DNA of 64,000 nt from Plutella xylostella (taxonomy: Eukaryota > Arthropoda > Insecta > Lepidoptera > Plutellidae): contig NC_063991.1 in assembly GCF_932276165.1 (NCBI RefSeq), positions 1,293,001 to 1,357,000 of the forward strand, given 5' to 3'. Made by a program: the position numbers and the translations under genes. The notes under the pieces are model-generated. The model made no database searches. It saw only the letters and a list, made by a program, of their open reading frames with translations, and had not been told where the DNA came from. Below, one piece after another: positions 1-10,141 of this stretch (the stretch's first letter is position 1; every line of letters starts with the position of its first letter).

Positions 1-60
1 GATGGCTGATCTCACATGAGATTGGCCGCCGTGGTCGAAATTCGGCTAGGAGGACATTAT
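1..60 (+). mobile_element. 3' end of a tRNA-derived SINE (fragment)
   Basis: These bases match, with a few changes, the 3' end of the fuller SINE at 46936-47320 (its 47258-47317 part). Only the tail is inside the window, so the promoter end lies to the left of base 1. It is classed as SINE by this internal match only. Confidence 0.6.
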
Positions 61-248
61 TACTATTTTATATACATTTTGTATACAATAAAATGATTTA
101 TTTGCCTGGACTACCTTCTTTTATTTATATACTTACCAATTATTTTTTTGAGCCTGTTATTTTTTTTAGAACATTACGCATTAGTTTGTTTATAAAACAG
201 GTAAAAAAAATTACGCAAAACGGCCAGCTAATCAGAACGCGCCCTAAA

Positions 249-502
249 CTTAGATTAACAATATACAAACAGGATGGAGTATCAGTGCAAAAGAAATGTC
301 TCGTCATATAATACCCCACCAATGAGCTCATATTTTGAATTAGTTCGGTTAGAAGATTTGTGACCTTATTCATTGGTACAAAGGTTGTCATTAGGTTGAA
401 CTTTAAACGGTTTCACCGTAAGCGAAATGCGGAAAGTTTTTTGCTTTATTTTTGTATGCGACACAATATCACGTCATCTTTTTCGTATATTGTAAATCTA
501 AG
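249..502. mobile_element. TIR element (MITE), CTTAGATTAACAATATAC family
   Basis: The ends are inverted repeats of about 28 bp: CTTAGATTAACAATATAC at the left and the complement of TATTGTAAATCTAAG at the right. It has no coding capacity. Related copies, several of them interrupted, are at 1272-1686, 11370-11815, 15262-15499, 23970-24865, 57308-57856 and 59690-60185. The superfamily is not clear from the sequence. Confidence 0.7.
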
Positions 503-932
503 GTAGAAATACACAAAAATATTACGTCAAACGGGCAGCTAATCGGAACGCGTCCTAAAGCACAATCCTTATTCCGTGGGGCGCCCCTAAATCACAGATA
601 ACGTCATCGGCAGACACGCGCGGCCGTCTTTGTGGGGTGTCCGACGCTTACAATGCCGTCCCTCTGCCATTCTGGAAAGGGTTGTTCCCATTAGACGTAG
701 GTACATTCCATCTATAAAGTCATGACATTAAAAAGAAGATTTTTTACATTATTCGCTTTTAACGCTTCGTTTTAATATTTGCGGCATTCGTAAATAACTA
801 TCTCACATTTTTAGGCGATTTTTTGCATCCATTTTAAACTAGCATAATTAAATTTTGAATTCAACAAATTATCTCATAAAACAAAAGTGAAAAATAGCAA
901 CAACAGCTGCAACAAAATAGTTATATAAATAA
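503..932. other. Intergenic, no gene seen
   Basis: AT-rich sequence. The first 60 bases hold a direct repeat (514-560) of the segment at 203-248 that lies on the other side of the adjacent TIR element. I see no coding exon, RNA gene or clear transposon end in the rest. Confidence 0.4.
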
Positions 933-1096
933 CTAGGGGTTCCCGCGAGCTTCGCTTCGCCTTAAAAAGTATTCCCGTATTTATGTTCCAGGATGACAGC
1001 TAAATCCATACCAAATTTCTTTAAAATCGGTTCAGCCGTTTTGCCCTGAAGAGGTAACAAATACACACACACAAAAGTAGCTAGTAGTTAGTAGGA
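933..1096 (-). mobile_element. Helitron-type non-autonomous element, divergent subfamily
   Basis: The minus-strand copy ends CTAG after a GC-rich palindrome (CGAAGCGAAGCTCGCGGG) and begins TC, as expected of rolling-circle elements inserted between A and T. The middle differs from the common copies and carries (CA)n instead of (GACA)n. A similar divergent copy is at 30085-30236. Confidence 0.55.
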
Positions 1097-1271
1097 TTGT
1101 TAAAAATGATATCAGGCCAAAGTGATTGAACAGGCACAATACTTTTTAAACTACCTGTGGATTACGGCCCCCTATCTGTCTATACCTTTGAAGGATATCC
1201 AATGAATGAATTAATCGACGCATAGCGAATGAGTTATGTTTGGTGTTACTTTACAAACTTTGCCCCTGTAC

Positions 1272-1686
1272 CTTAGATTAACAATAAACTTACAAGATTG
1301 TGTGTTCCATCCTAACTAATATTATAAATGCGAAAGTAACTGTGTCTGTCTGTCTGTCTGTTACGCTTTCACGCCAAAACTACTGAACGGATTTGAATGT
1401 TTGGCATACATATGGTCTAGCTAGACCCTGAGAAAGAACATAATAAGCTACTTTTTATTCTTACGGGAAAACTTTTTAAGGCTACGTGAAGCTCGCGGCA
1501 ACAGCTAGTAAAAAATAAAGCCTGTCTGTTTTAAGTTCTACCTAATGACAACCAATGTACCAATGAATAAGTTCACAAATATTATAACCGAACTAATTCA
1601 AAATATGAGGTAGAAGTGAGGTGATATTTGTCGAGACGATTCTTTTTCACTGACACTCCATCTGGTTCGTATATTGTTAATCTAAG
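1272..1686. mobile_element. TIR element (CTTAGATT family) split by a Helitron
   Basis: The left end CTTAGATTAACAATAAAC and right end TATTGTTAATCTAAG are inverted repeats. The element is interrupted by the Helitron-type copy at 1310-1508. Without that insertion its length would be near 216 bp, close to the 254 bp of the copy at 249-502. Confidence 0.7.
1310..1508 (+). mobile_element. Helitron-type non-autonomous element with (GTCT)n
   Basis: It starts TCCTAACTAATATTATAAATGCG-like, carries a short (TGTC)n run, and ends with the GC-rich palindrome and CAGCTAG followed by T. This is the lepidopteran microsatellite-associated repeat often called Lep1 or MINE-1; the name is from memory of the family, the structure is visible. 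It is nested in the TIR element at 1272-1686. Confidence 0.75.
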
Positions 1687-1785
1687 CTTTCCCCCTGTTC
1701 CGAAAGGATGATCAAAGTTGCCCATTATCTGATTGAGTCAAAGAAATAGAAAGGAAACCTTTGACTGACTGTGAAATATTCAAGA

Positions 1786-2000
1786 CTAGCTGTCCCGCGA
1801 GCTTCGCTTCGCCTTAAAAAGATTTTCCCGTGGTAATTCCGGGACATAAAGTAGCCTATGTTCTTTCCCAGGGTCTAGACCGTATGTATAGGTACCAAAT
1901 TTCATTCAAACCCGTTCAAAAGTTTTTGCGTGAAAGAGTAACAGACATACAGACAGACAGATAGACACAGTTACTTTCGCATTTATAATATTAGTTAGGA
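1786..2000 (-). mobile_element. Helitron-type non-autonomous element with (GACA)n
   Basis: Complete copy in reverse orientation: CTAG and the GC-rich palindrome at the left, TTAGTTAGGA at the right, with a (GACA)n run near 1945-1970. It is flanked by A and T as expected for insertion into AT. Confidence 0.75.
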
Positions 2001-2526
2001 TGAACAAAAGGTGGGCTTAATGCTAGGAGCATTTTCTACCAGTTTAGGCGTGCGATTGAGAATTGGCTACCTGGTCAACCTTCGCTAATGACTGTAAATT
2101 TTAACGACTGAAATACCCATTATCTACCCATTAAGTAAATACTCTTCCTACATTAACTAGGACAAGTTAGATGGTTCTACGTAGGTATATTACAAATTGA
2201 TGACATCAAAATGCCGATCAAATTTCAAGTCAAGTCCATCTCGTCAATCGTTTGTTAACCCTTCGCTAAGAGTGTAGATTCTGTCAAACAACATGGAATA
2301 GATTTTAAAGCGACACTTAAACTAGCTGTGTTGACTAAAAATACTTAATGAAAAATTACACGTAAATAACTCATAGAAAATTTTAAACTGAAGCTATACA
2401 AAGATGATAAAATATAAAGGTTTATGATATGTGTGCAAAGTGGCCCCTCTAGTGAAAAGTACATACCTATCGAGTTAATTTTGACAGAAAATATAATAAT
2501 AATTATTCCGTTCTCAGATAAAAGTC
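2001..2526. other. Intergenic, no gene seen
   Basis: AT-rich sequence with no coding-like frame or recognisable transposon end before the non-LTR fragment that starts near 2527. Confidence 0.4.
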
Positions 2527-2960
2527 AATCCTGATTCTTTCACTGTGACAGCGGTTCGCTTGTGGAACAAGTTACCACTGGATATAAGACAAACTAAGTC
2601 TATAGATCTTTTTAAATCTAAAGTTCGTCTCCACTACCTCCAAGAGCAGAGCATTCTGCCTAACTGATCCCTATCTGTGTGATGATGATGATGATAGTAA
2701 TTTTATGTAAGTATGTATGTAATGTATTTATTTAGGTATCATGTGTATATTTATATTGTATAGATAGGTATATATTAAGATATTAATATTTCGGTTAAGT
2801 ACTCAATATAAACCATCTTCTTTCTTCAAAGCCTTAAGCACTAACTACCAATCACTTTTTCAACATCACCAAAGGTTAACTGGTAGAAAATGCTGCTAGC
2901 ATTAAGTTCGCCTTTGTACCAATTTACTTTGTGCAATAAAGAATTTAATAATAATAATCC
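2527..2960 (+). pseudogene. 3' end of a non-LTR retrotransposon (reverse-transcriptase C-terminus and 3' UTR)
   Basis: Codons 2533-2667 read as the typical C-terminus of a CR1/Jockey-like reverse transcriptase protein (TVTAVRLWNKLPLDIRQ, then FKSKVRLHYL) and end at TGA 2665-2667. The 3' UTR follows, with a TGGTAGAAAATGCTxxxxGCATTAAG motif near 2881 and GTGCAATAAAG before an (ATA)n tail. The element is 5' truncated, as most such insertions are. Nine other copies of this 3' UTR motif are listed below. Confidence 0.6.
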
Positions 2961-3070
2961 CCATAGAAAAAAGCTGATTTTATTTGCGAATTTTCTAAAG
3001 TCGTTGATCAATAGTGGATCACCTGAGTTACCCTCTTGTTCACACCTCTTTTCAGTTAGCATTTTTTTTA

Positions 3071-3109
3071 AAGTAGATACCTGCATAACCTTTATGCAGG
3101 TATCTACTT
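3071..3109. repeat. Near-perfect hairpin, 18-bp arms
   Basis: AAGTAGATACCTGCATAA (3071-3088) and its exact complement (3092-3109) are separated by three bases. Seven T and seven A bases outside the arms can extend the stem. It may be a small palindromic transposon remnant; a hairpin RNA is possible but unsupported. Confidence 0.6.
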
Positions 3110-3119
3110 AAAAAAATGC

Positions 3120-3440
3120 ATTAAAATGCATTTTAATGCCGTTGTGTCATTGTTCCTCACAATTTCAGTATTAGAATGAACATCATTATTATTAAGCCCA
3201 GAATATTCTCCCAGGTGGGTCTACCAGGTACCTTAGTCCTAATTTGCCGGCAGACATTAACCCTTAATTAAACCTTCATAAACTTGGACCCCTGCACACT
3301 TCAGGTTGTAATAATGTAATTTTATTTTACGAGTTTGAACACTTGGCCGGCGGAGGGTTAGTTGAGGTTATTTTAACTAACGGCTTGGAAGTAATGGTAA
3401 TTTTTTAACAACCGTGAAAATAGTAGGGGGTTATAAGTTT
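3120..3440. other. Intergenic, no gene seen
   Basis: No exon, RNA gene or clear transposon end seen. Confidence 0.35.
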
Positions 3441-3449
3441 CACATTGAA

Positions 3450-3625
3450 GGTAAACATCCATCTATGGGTATCGTACGTGTGTATCGGACAAAACGAATT
3501 TTCATAAATGTATGGGGAAACGGCGTCGGCAATGCCGATGAAGTGGACGCACTTGTGTGAATTTCTATACAAAGAATACTGAATGCGATGCGTCCGTTGC
3601 GTACGATGCCAAAAGGTGGACGCTT
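3450..3625. mobile_element. TIR-like repeat, inverted copy at 26406-26560
   Basis: The core (AATGCCGATGAAGTGGACGC and neighbours, 3530-3625) appears as its complement at 26415-26515, including the flanking TATCG / CGATAC motifs. Two copies in opposite orientation show that it is an interspersed repeat. The class is not known. Confidence 0.5.
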
Positions 3626-4107
3626 ACCTTAATATTGAAACTGATATGAATTTAAAAAAAAAAACACAATTTAGCTACTGTTTCCATGAAACATTTATAA
3701 AACCAAACATAGTTTTGGTTTCCAAGTCCAAACATAGTTTTGGTTTCGTACCGGTTATACTTCAGAGATTTCATACATATCAATATCAGTAGACTAAAGT
3801 CGGGATTAAACCAGAACTATCTTTAGTCTTTATTTTACAATAAGGGGGTTTAGGTTTGTTAAACTGAAAGAAAGCCGTCTCGTTGCACCCTCCCTCTCCC
3901 CTCCCTATCCCCTCCCTACCGTCCCTCAGCAGATTTGAAAACAATTGAAGCTTGTTAAAACGTCTGTTGATTTTTCCGTAACACCGCGTCTCTCTAGAAT
4001 TCTAATGAGACGAAACTGTCACCCCTGTGTTAGGAAATTACGAAAAAACTGGGACTTATGTAGGTATAAAAAAACCTTGCCCTTCGCAAACAATAAAAAT
4101 ATACTTA
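3626..4107. other. Intergenic, no gene seen
   Basis: Contains a CT-rich stretch (3886-3930) and a local AACATAGTTTTGGTTTC duplication near 3707-3745. No gene or clear transposon seen. Confidence 0.4.
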
Positions 4108-4330
4108 TCCTAACTAATATTATAAATGCGAAAGTAACTGTGTCTGTCTGTCTTTCTGTCTGTCTGTCTGTCTGTCTGTTACTCTTTCACGCCAAAACGA
4201 CTGAACTGATTTGAATGAAATTTGGTATACATACGGTCTAGACTCTGGGAAAGAACATAGGCTACTTTTTATCCCGGAATTCCCACGGAAAAACTTTTTA
4301 AGGCGAAGCGAAGCGCGCGGGAACAGCTAG
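4108..4330 (+). mobile_element. Helitron-type non-autonomous element, long (TGTC)n
   Basis: Complete copy, TCCTAACTAATATT to CAGCTAG. It has the longest (TGTC)n run of all copies here (about 4140-4180), one unit being TTTC. Confidence 0.75.
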
Positions 4331-4387
4331 CTACCTATATAAATTAGGTTACCTTATAGGTTATACTTTGTAAAATATATTTTGAGT

Positions 4388-4590
4388 CCTATCATCATCA
4401 TCATCATTACAACCCATCACGTTCGCACTGCGGGTCTCCGGAAAGGAAGGGTTTAGGCCTAGTCCACCACGCTGGCCTAGTGCGGGTTGGTGGACCCCAA
4501 CACAAGCAAGCTTGTGCTGAGAGAGTTGTCGGGTAAGTGGGCACCCTACTGACTGATGTTTTCAAGTTTTCCGGAGGCTAGGCTTAAAGA
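4388..4590 (-). mobile_element. SINE of the 5S-related family, tail variant A (fragment)
   Basis: Minus-strand 3' part of the family seen at 32565-32775: the (ATG)n tail, the GTCCACCAACCCGCACTAGG block and part of the central GTTAAGCCTAG module. The 5' promoter part is absent. Confidence 0.6.
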
Positions 4591-4826
4591 CTTTCAATTG
4601 AAAACGTTTTTATCTAGGCATGAACATCTGTTGAATCAAATGTACTTATGCTATGTTTTACAAAGTTTAATAATAATTGTGTACATAAGGATGAAATTTC
4701 AATGCAAGTCAAAATATCGTATACACCAAACAATACCGGTACTCTTACTTAAAACGGATGTACCTATTTCGGTTAATCTGCACTTGGGAACACGATTACT
4801 GCATATAAAGATTTATAAGTTTACTT

Positions 4827-5035
4827 ATCAAAAATAAATAAGTGGTTAGTGACCATGATTGCTATGCCAAAGGTCCCGGGTTCAATTTCCGGCCGAGGCA
4901 GATTAAACTGGCAGGTATTTGTACCTATAAAGGTCTTGGGGGTTAATATGTTTGTATCAGTGTAGATATTATTAGCTGTCCGAGATAGGGTCGGATGGCC
5001 GTGTGTGAGATAACTCCACGTATTATTATTAAAAA
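4827..5035 (+). mobile_element. tRNA-derived SINE, tail type 2 (diverged)
   Basis: A degenerate A box (AAGTGGTTAGTGACC) and B box (GGTTCAATTTCC) are followed by the AGCTGTCCGA / GGTCGGATGGCCGTGTGTGAGAT tail and (ATT)n. It is the most diverged of the type-2 copies. Confidence 0.65.
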
Positions 5036-5459
5036 CACTAAATATTAACATGGAAAAACAATAGAAAGACCAATAAAAAATTGCAGATATGTGTTAAAAC
5101 ACATATCAGGATACTTTAATGCAGTGTTTTTCAACCTTTTTCATGATGCGACCCCCCTGGTATAAAAAAATATTTCGCGACCCCCTTGACCCTTCGGTTT
5201 TTTTATCATGTATGTGTATGTTACAGTAGTCCCAATATTCATTCCATACGAAGTATTTATTGTCTCCATGATTAGGATTCGAAACACATACTTTTCGGAT
5301 TTAAAAACACATTATTTTACAATTACATACATCGGATACGTGTCGCCATACGGTACGTACGTACGACTAATGCCATTTCGACCCGGAATTTCTTTTGAAA
5401 TGAGCTTTTTTTCTGACTTTTTTGAGCATTTCAATATCTTGAATAAAAGTTTTCAAGGG

Positions 5460-6490
5460 GAAATGAAAATGCAATACCTGACTTTACAAAAAAAAACTTG
5501 TCGTCGTCGTCTTTGAACCAGTCAGGAAGGCCTCCCACACTGCGTTTGCCCCCACCCCAACGGTTATCGGTTCTTCGGCAGATATAACCAACCCACTGCC
5601 ACTTCAGCTTGCATATTTTCACAGCTATCTCGGTAATCTGAGTCCTCTGACGGATAACCTCATTTCTGATACGATCCATCAGAGAAACCCCAAGCATAGC
5701 TCTCTCCATAGCACGCTGAGCGACTTTAAATCGGTGGACCAGTCCTACCGTCAGTGTCCACGTCTCTGCACCATACGTCATCACTGGCAGGACGCACTGG
5801 TTGAAGACTTTTGTCTTCAGGCTCTGAGGAATGGCCGAGGAGAATATGTGACGAAGTTATCAAAGAATGCAGCAAAACCCAGTTGGATGCAACATGCAGC
5901 CTCGTTGTCGAAGTTGCTTCTGCCTAGCCGAATAGTCTGCCCGAGGTAGACATATTCTTACGCAACTTCTATAGTTGCCTCACCAACGATCACCGGCTCC
6001 AGTTTCATGTGAGCCTACACGTTGGGAAGCAGCATTTAGGCCACTTAGCATCCAGCTGAGTCCCTGCAGAGATTCTGCCATAATAACGATGTCGTCCGAG
6101 AAGCGGAGGTGTGTATGTACCTACATGTACTCGCTATTTATACATATGCCATGTCCGTACCAGTCCAACGTCTTTCAATGCATTGGTGAACAGTTTCGAA
6201 GATATCACATCCCCCTGTCTGACTCCTCGTTGCAGTTGGGTAGGTCTTGTCTTGTGGTTCTGTACTTGGACAGTCATAGTATTATATATATATAGTAGCG
6301 GCATAGTACAGACACCTCAACACCTCGATATAGCGCCAGTCGATTTGGCATCTCTGCAACGATTCCAAAACTGCCCAGGTCTCGATGGAGTCGGAGGTTT
6401 TTTCATAGTCCACAAAGGCTAGACACAGAGGCTGATTATAAGTACTCTTCGGTCTTCTGTAAAATCTGCCTTACAGTGTGGATGTGGTCT
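5460..6490 (-). pseudogene. RTE-clade reverse transcriptase, decayed
   Basis: On the minus strand the segment reads as broken pieces of an RTE-type non-LTR protein: a fingers/palm part (LCLAFVDYEK, later LQRGVRQGDVIS) near 6420-6180, then after several stops the C-terminal piece TYGAETWTLT ... QRAMERAMLGVSL ... LKWQWVGYICRRTD from 5784. Stops and frameshifts break it, and the catalytic YADD region is not intact. It lies inside the hAT element at 5122-7310, either nested or captured. Confidence 0.65.
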
Positions 6491-6496
6491 ATTGTA

Positions 6497-7076
6497 CTAA
6501 AAAAACCGGCCAAGTGCGAGTCGGGCTCGCGCACAAAGGGTTCCGTAGCAGCAAAATTACAGTTAAATCAACCTATCTCAAAAACTATAAGAGATACTTT
6601 GATCAAACCAAAAATCGTTGAAAGAGTTAATTAGCATGCATCACCTCTATTTTTTTTAGAATTTTATACCCCGTAGTTATAAAAATAGAGGGGGGGGGAC
6701 ATACTTTTTACGACTTTGAGAGCTGATATCTCAAAAACCGTTCACTTTAAGAAAAATGTTTTTTAGAAAACTTTATATCATTTTGAAAGACCTTTCCATT
6801 GATACCCCACACGGGTATGTACATCGAAAAAAAAAAATTCATCCCTCAGTTACATGTATGGAGGGCCCCACCCCCAATTCTTTTTTTTACTATTTAGTGT
6901 CATATTTTTGTAGCGGTTTATACAACACATATTCCCATCAAATTTCATCACTGTAGTACTTATAGTTTCCGAGTAAATCGGCTGTGACAGACGGACAGAC
7001 GGACAGACGGACAGACGGACATGACGAAACTATAAGGGTTCCGTTTTTGCCATTTTGGCTACGGAACCCTAAAAAG
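6497..7076. mobile_element. Interspersed repeat with (GGACAGAC)n
   Basis: Starts AAAAAACCGGCCAAGTGCGA and ends GGCTACGGAACCCTAAAAAG, with a GACAGACG run at 6984-7020. I recognise this as a common lepidopteran dispersed repeat but cannot assign its class. It is nested in the hAT element. Confidence 0.5.
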
Positions 7077-7432
7077 ATCCACGATGGGATAAATTCGTCG
7101 CATTAACGCGCGTCTTAGGATTTTATTTTTTGTTTAAGTACTTATAACATATTAAAATATTTATAGTAAGAATTATTTTGTAGAATTGTCTTACTTAATA
7201 AATAAATATATTTTTTACTAAAGTACGCAGATTTTTCGACCTTTGGCGACCCCCCTACAGAAGCTTCGCGACCCCCCTGTGGGTCGCGACCCACAGGTTG
7301 AAAAACACTGCTTTAATGGGTTTCCTTACTTACCTATAAGCTATCGATATATCATGTATCTTATGCAGTCCTAACGTCTAGACAAAGAATATATACTATT
7401 TTAAAACCTAGGTTATTATGGTAGGCGTGTTT

Positions 7433-7515
7433 AGCCCCGCCCAGGCTCCGCCCTACCAATTCCCGCCCAGCTAAAACAGTTTAAGACATTATCCTAGGGC
7501 GGGCGGACGTATCTT
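7433..7515 (+). promoter_or_regulatory. GC-box cluster, possible promoter
   Basis: Several CCCGCCC / GGGCGGGC motifs lie within 80 bases, which is unusual in this AT-rich window and resembles Sp/KLF binding sites. It lies about 0.5 kb upstream of the coding exon at 8029-8736 and outside the nearby transposons, so it may be that gene's promoter. This is inference; no TATA box or initiator is assigned. Confidence 0.3.
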
Positions 7516-7567
7516 AGAAAGACCGTGCGTTTTTTATAGAAAAAAAATATTTACCAGGGATTTTTAA

Positions 7568-7613
7568 ATGTTTTTGGGTTATGAAATAACTGAATGGACT
7601 GTGGAAGAGTGTG
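7568..7613 (+). CDS. Possible first coding exon of the plus-strand gene (tentative)
   Basis: ATG 7568 opens MFLGYEITEWTVEEC and meets a weak donor (G|GTGATA) at 7614 in phase 1. A weak acceptor (CCACAG) at 8059 would let it join exon 2 at 8060 in the frame used there. Both sites are poor and the stretch is short, so this is only a candidate. Another possible short exon ends at the better donor at 7677 (AAT|GTAAGT) but does not keep the frame with 8029-8736. Confidence 0.2.
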
Positions 7614-7836
7614 GTGATATTTGATAATGATTTTTTTGAATTGTGGAGTGAGTTTTACGTGTTTGTTTACGCGAATGTAAGTTTTGTTTGTTGGTAAACA
7701 TTGGGACACGTGGTTATATTCAAGGTTATAAATGGAAGTGAATGACCTCAGTGTTTACTTTGACAGTGCGGTTTTCAGCGGCCCTGTTTTGTGAAGATTG
7801 TTAAAATATACTTAAGTGAAACAAAACTTGCTTTTT

Positions 7837-7900
<64 letters not shown>
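7837..7900. repeat. (TA)n microsatellite
   Basis: About 30 uninterrupted TA units between poly-T and poly-A flanks. It lies between the GC-box region and the coding exon at 8029-8736. Confidence 0.95.
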
Positions 7901-7902
<2 letters not shown>

Positions 7903-8028
7903 AAATAACCTGCAAGATTTAAGAAATAACTTAATAAACAGCATACATGATGCATTTTCAAAGCTTTTGAAGCTTGTTAAATACAAACAAAGCAAATAAA
8001 ATAAATTATTTAATTTGTAATAAGATAG

Positions 8029-8736
8029 TGCGGAAAATATTCCAAATTGGATACCACAGGGAATAGCGGGGCCCTTTTGGGGGCCTCCAACAAAAAGGGA
8101 TTTTTCAAAAACAACCCGACGGAACGGTCACCCAAGACGATTCTTGTCCATCCGTTCTCCAACACATCTGAAAACAGAAAACATACGGAAAATAAAGATA
8201 ATAATAACCCTCGCACATACCTTCTTGAAACACCTAAAGATTTAAAAAGAAAAACACCCCTGCTTGAAATACCTAGTGACCACAACAAAAGACCAAAACT
8301 ATTCAAAAACTACCCCCTACTAAATAAAAACACAACGAAAATAAACTCGGAAAAAACGCAAGATGCATCCAGTGCAGCACTTAGCTGTTCAATCTCAAAC
8401 GACGAACTAAAAAGTGATATGAAAAGTGCCGACAATAAACAAAGTGACAGCTGTCAAAATAACTGTCAAAATCGAACGAGAAGCTGTCAACACCACTGCT
8501 GCTGTAAAATCGAAAGAAACTGTCGCTGCGAAAGCAAATCTAACGGTTGTGTGAACAGTGATCTGTCAGATTGTGTGAAAGTGGAGGAGGTGTCAAAGTG
8601 CTGCGGCTGTCAAGGTCAAGGACAACCTGTCAAGGTGATCTTTGCACCGGCCATGTTGCCTGGGATGCAGTCTATCTTTGGACCTGTGCCTGGCATCCCG
8701 TATGTCGTCAAACCAACGCAGAAAATTAATGAACAG
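8029..8736 (+). CDS. Host gene internal exon: basic N-part, Cys-rich C-part protein, unknown function
   Basis: The frame is open from 8029 to a consensus donor (GAACAG|GTATGT) at 8736/8737, giving about 236 residues. No in-frame ATG occurs until far inside, and a stop precedes 8029, so the start codon must be in an upstream exon. The N-half is rich in Lys, Asn and Pro and contains a nuclear-localisation-like HNKRPKLFK. The C-half has 16 or more cysteines in short clusters (CQHHCCC, CRCES, CCGCQ), then a Pro/Gly stretch (LPGMQSIFGPVPGIPYVV). I do not recognise the family. The base composition and codon use are less AT-rich than the flanks, and it does not resemble the transposon proteins. The donor is phase 0, matching the acceptor at 17878. 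The next exon could also be outside my detection. Confidence 0.6.
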
Positions 8737-8815
8737 GTATGTAATTATTTTTTTTTGATAACAAACTTACCATTAGGTACTTACTGAACTTACCATTACC
8801 ATTACTGTGTAGTTA

Positions 8816-9063
8816 CAGTCGTTGAAATATAAGAGGCCCGTTTGGACAGCTCCAAAATGTATGGGATGACAGCTGGTGTCAAATCTAAATTATAAAAAAT
8901 CTAAACAATAAGTAATTTTTGGACCTTTAAATGTTCTTTTTTCTTTCAGCCGTTAAATAATAAGCCAGATTATGTGTCTTTTTATGTAATTCATCAAGAA
9001 AAACAAGAGTAAATAGCAAATTTGTGTAGCTGTCCAAACGGGCCTATTATATTTCGACGACTG
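8816..9063. mobile_element. TIR element with TA target duplication (complete)
   Basis: Ends CAGTCGTTGAAATATAAGAGGC and its near complement TATTATATTTCGACGACTG are flanked by TA on both sides, as in Tc1/mariner-type MITEs. It sits in the intron after the exon 8029-8736. A second copy at 56534-56926 carries another element inserted in its middle; this copy shows the uninterrupted form. Confidence 0.75.
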
Positions 9064-9065
9064 TA

Positions 9066-10141
9066 ATGTGATTTTTTTCTCAAACTGCCTTCGGCCACCC
9101 TTACGAAAACTAATGCCGTTATACCATTACTTAATTACGCGCAGAATCTGAATTTTTTTTTCAATAGAACGTCACGCATAAATGCTAGAAGTAGTGAAGT
9201 TCAGTGCAGCGAGCACTGGATTCGATACTATTTTCGAATCTACACGAAGGGTCACATTTACCAAAACAAATGTCACTTTTGGAACAACTTTGGAACCAAC
9301 TTTGCCTTACATTTTGACATTGACAGTTGACGATACGCAACGTTAACGGAGGTTCGAAACTTGTGCTCGCGACTCAGCATTAGCAATAAATAAAATTATA
9401 AACAAACAAAAAACCCGACTGCACGCTAAAAAGATGAAAACAAGCCCCAATGTTAATGGAAAGTATCGCAGGCGGGGTCTATCTATCAAGCCGTTTAGGC
9501 TACAGGAGGCCACAAAGAAACAGACAAACATACACACATACAATCGAAAAACATTACCCTCCTCCTTCGGCAGTCGGGTAAAAATTGCATCATATGTGAG
9601 ACCCTATCGTAAACTACAGAAAAAGTAGTTTTTGCACCTGAGCCACAATCTTCTCAGAGATTTTCGAAACACCCTAATCTTATTCGTGATGGATTTATTG
9701 CCCAGAAGCGGTAAGTAGCACTCAGAAGGTTTCCTGAGTGAGACTACTTTGGGTAGCGATAAGTCTGCTACATATAAATAGAGAGGTACTTACCTACCTA
9801 CGTTTGACTAAAATACTACAGATTGAGGGAAAAATCTGAAAACTACACATTTGTCATAATTATCCACTAGAATCTGCAAATCAAGATTTATAAAAAAAAA
9901 ATATACTATTTTTTTTTTCATACAAAGCTATGAAAGTCAAAGCTATATTACAGGACAGTGTACCTATCGCGAACTTGATTTGACAATAAAATTATCAAAT
10001 TCAATTACTATATAAATAGTTCGTTAATGGTTTTTCGTTTTAACTTCGCGATAGGGAACCTATCTAGGTTTTTTAAATTTGTATATTTAGATGTCTCGCG
10101 AACTTTGTTATAAAACGTGTGCCCTTATGGGGTTCTGTGTT
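9066..10141. other. Intergenic/intronic, only weak repeats
   Basis: Contains a short dispersed motif (CTCCTTCGGCAGTCGGGTAAAAA, 9560-9583) common in Lepidoptera and a weak palindrome at 9957-10063 (CTATCGCGAA / TTCGCGATAG). No coding exon was recognised. Confidence 0.35.

Larger units (their letters stand above)
5122..7310. mobile_element. hAT-type element, 2.2 kb, perfect 8-bp target duplication
   Basis: The ends are CAGTGTTTTTCAACC and GGTTGAAAAACACTG, a 15-bp perfect TIR. The flanks CTTTAATG at 5114-5121 and 7311-7318 are an exact 8-bp target duplication. That length and the CA...TG ends are the hAT hallmark. No hAT transposase is seen; the interior holds a minus-strand RTE reverse-transcriptase pseudogene and another repeat, so this copy is non-autonomous and enlarged by nested or captured DNA. 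The GCGACCCCC motif is repeated near both ends. Confidence 0.8.
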
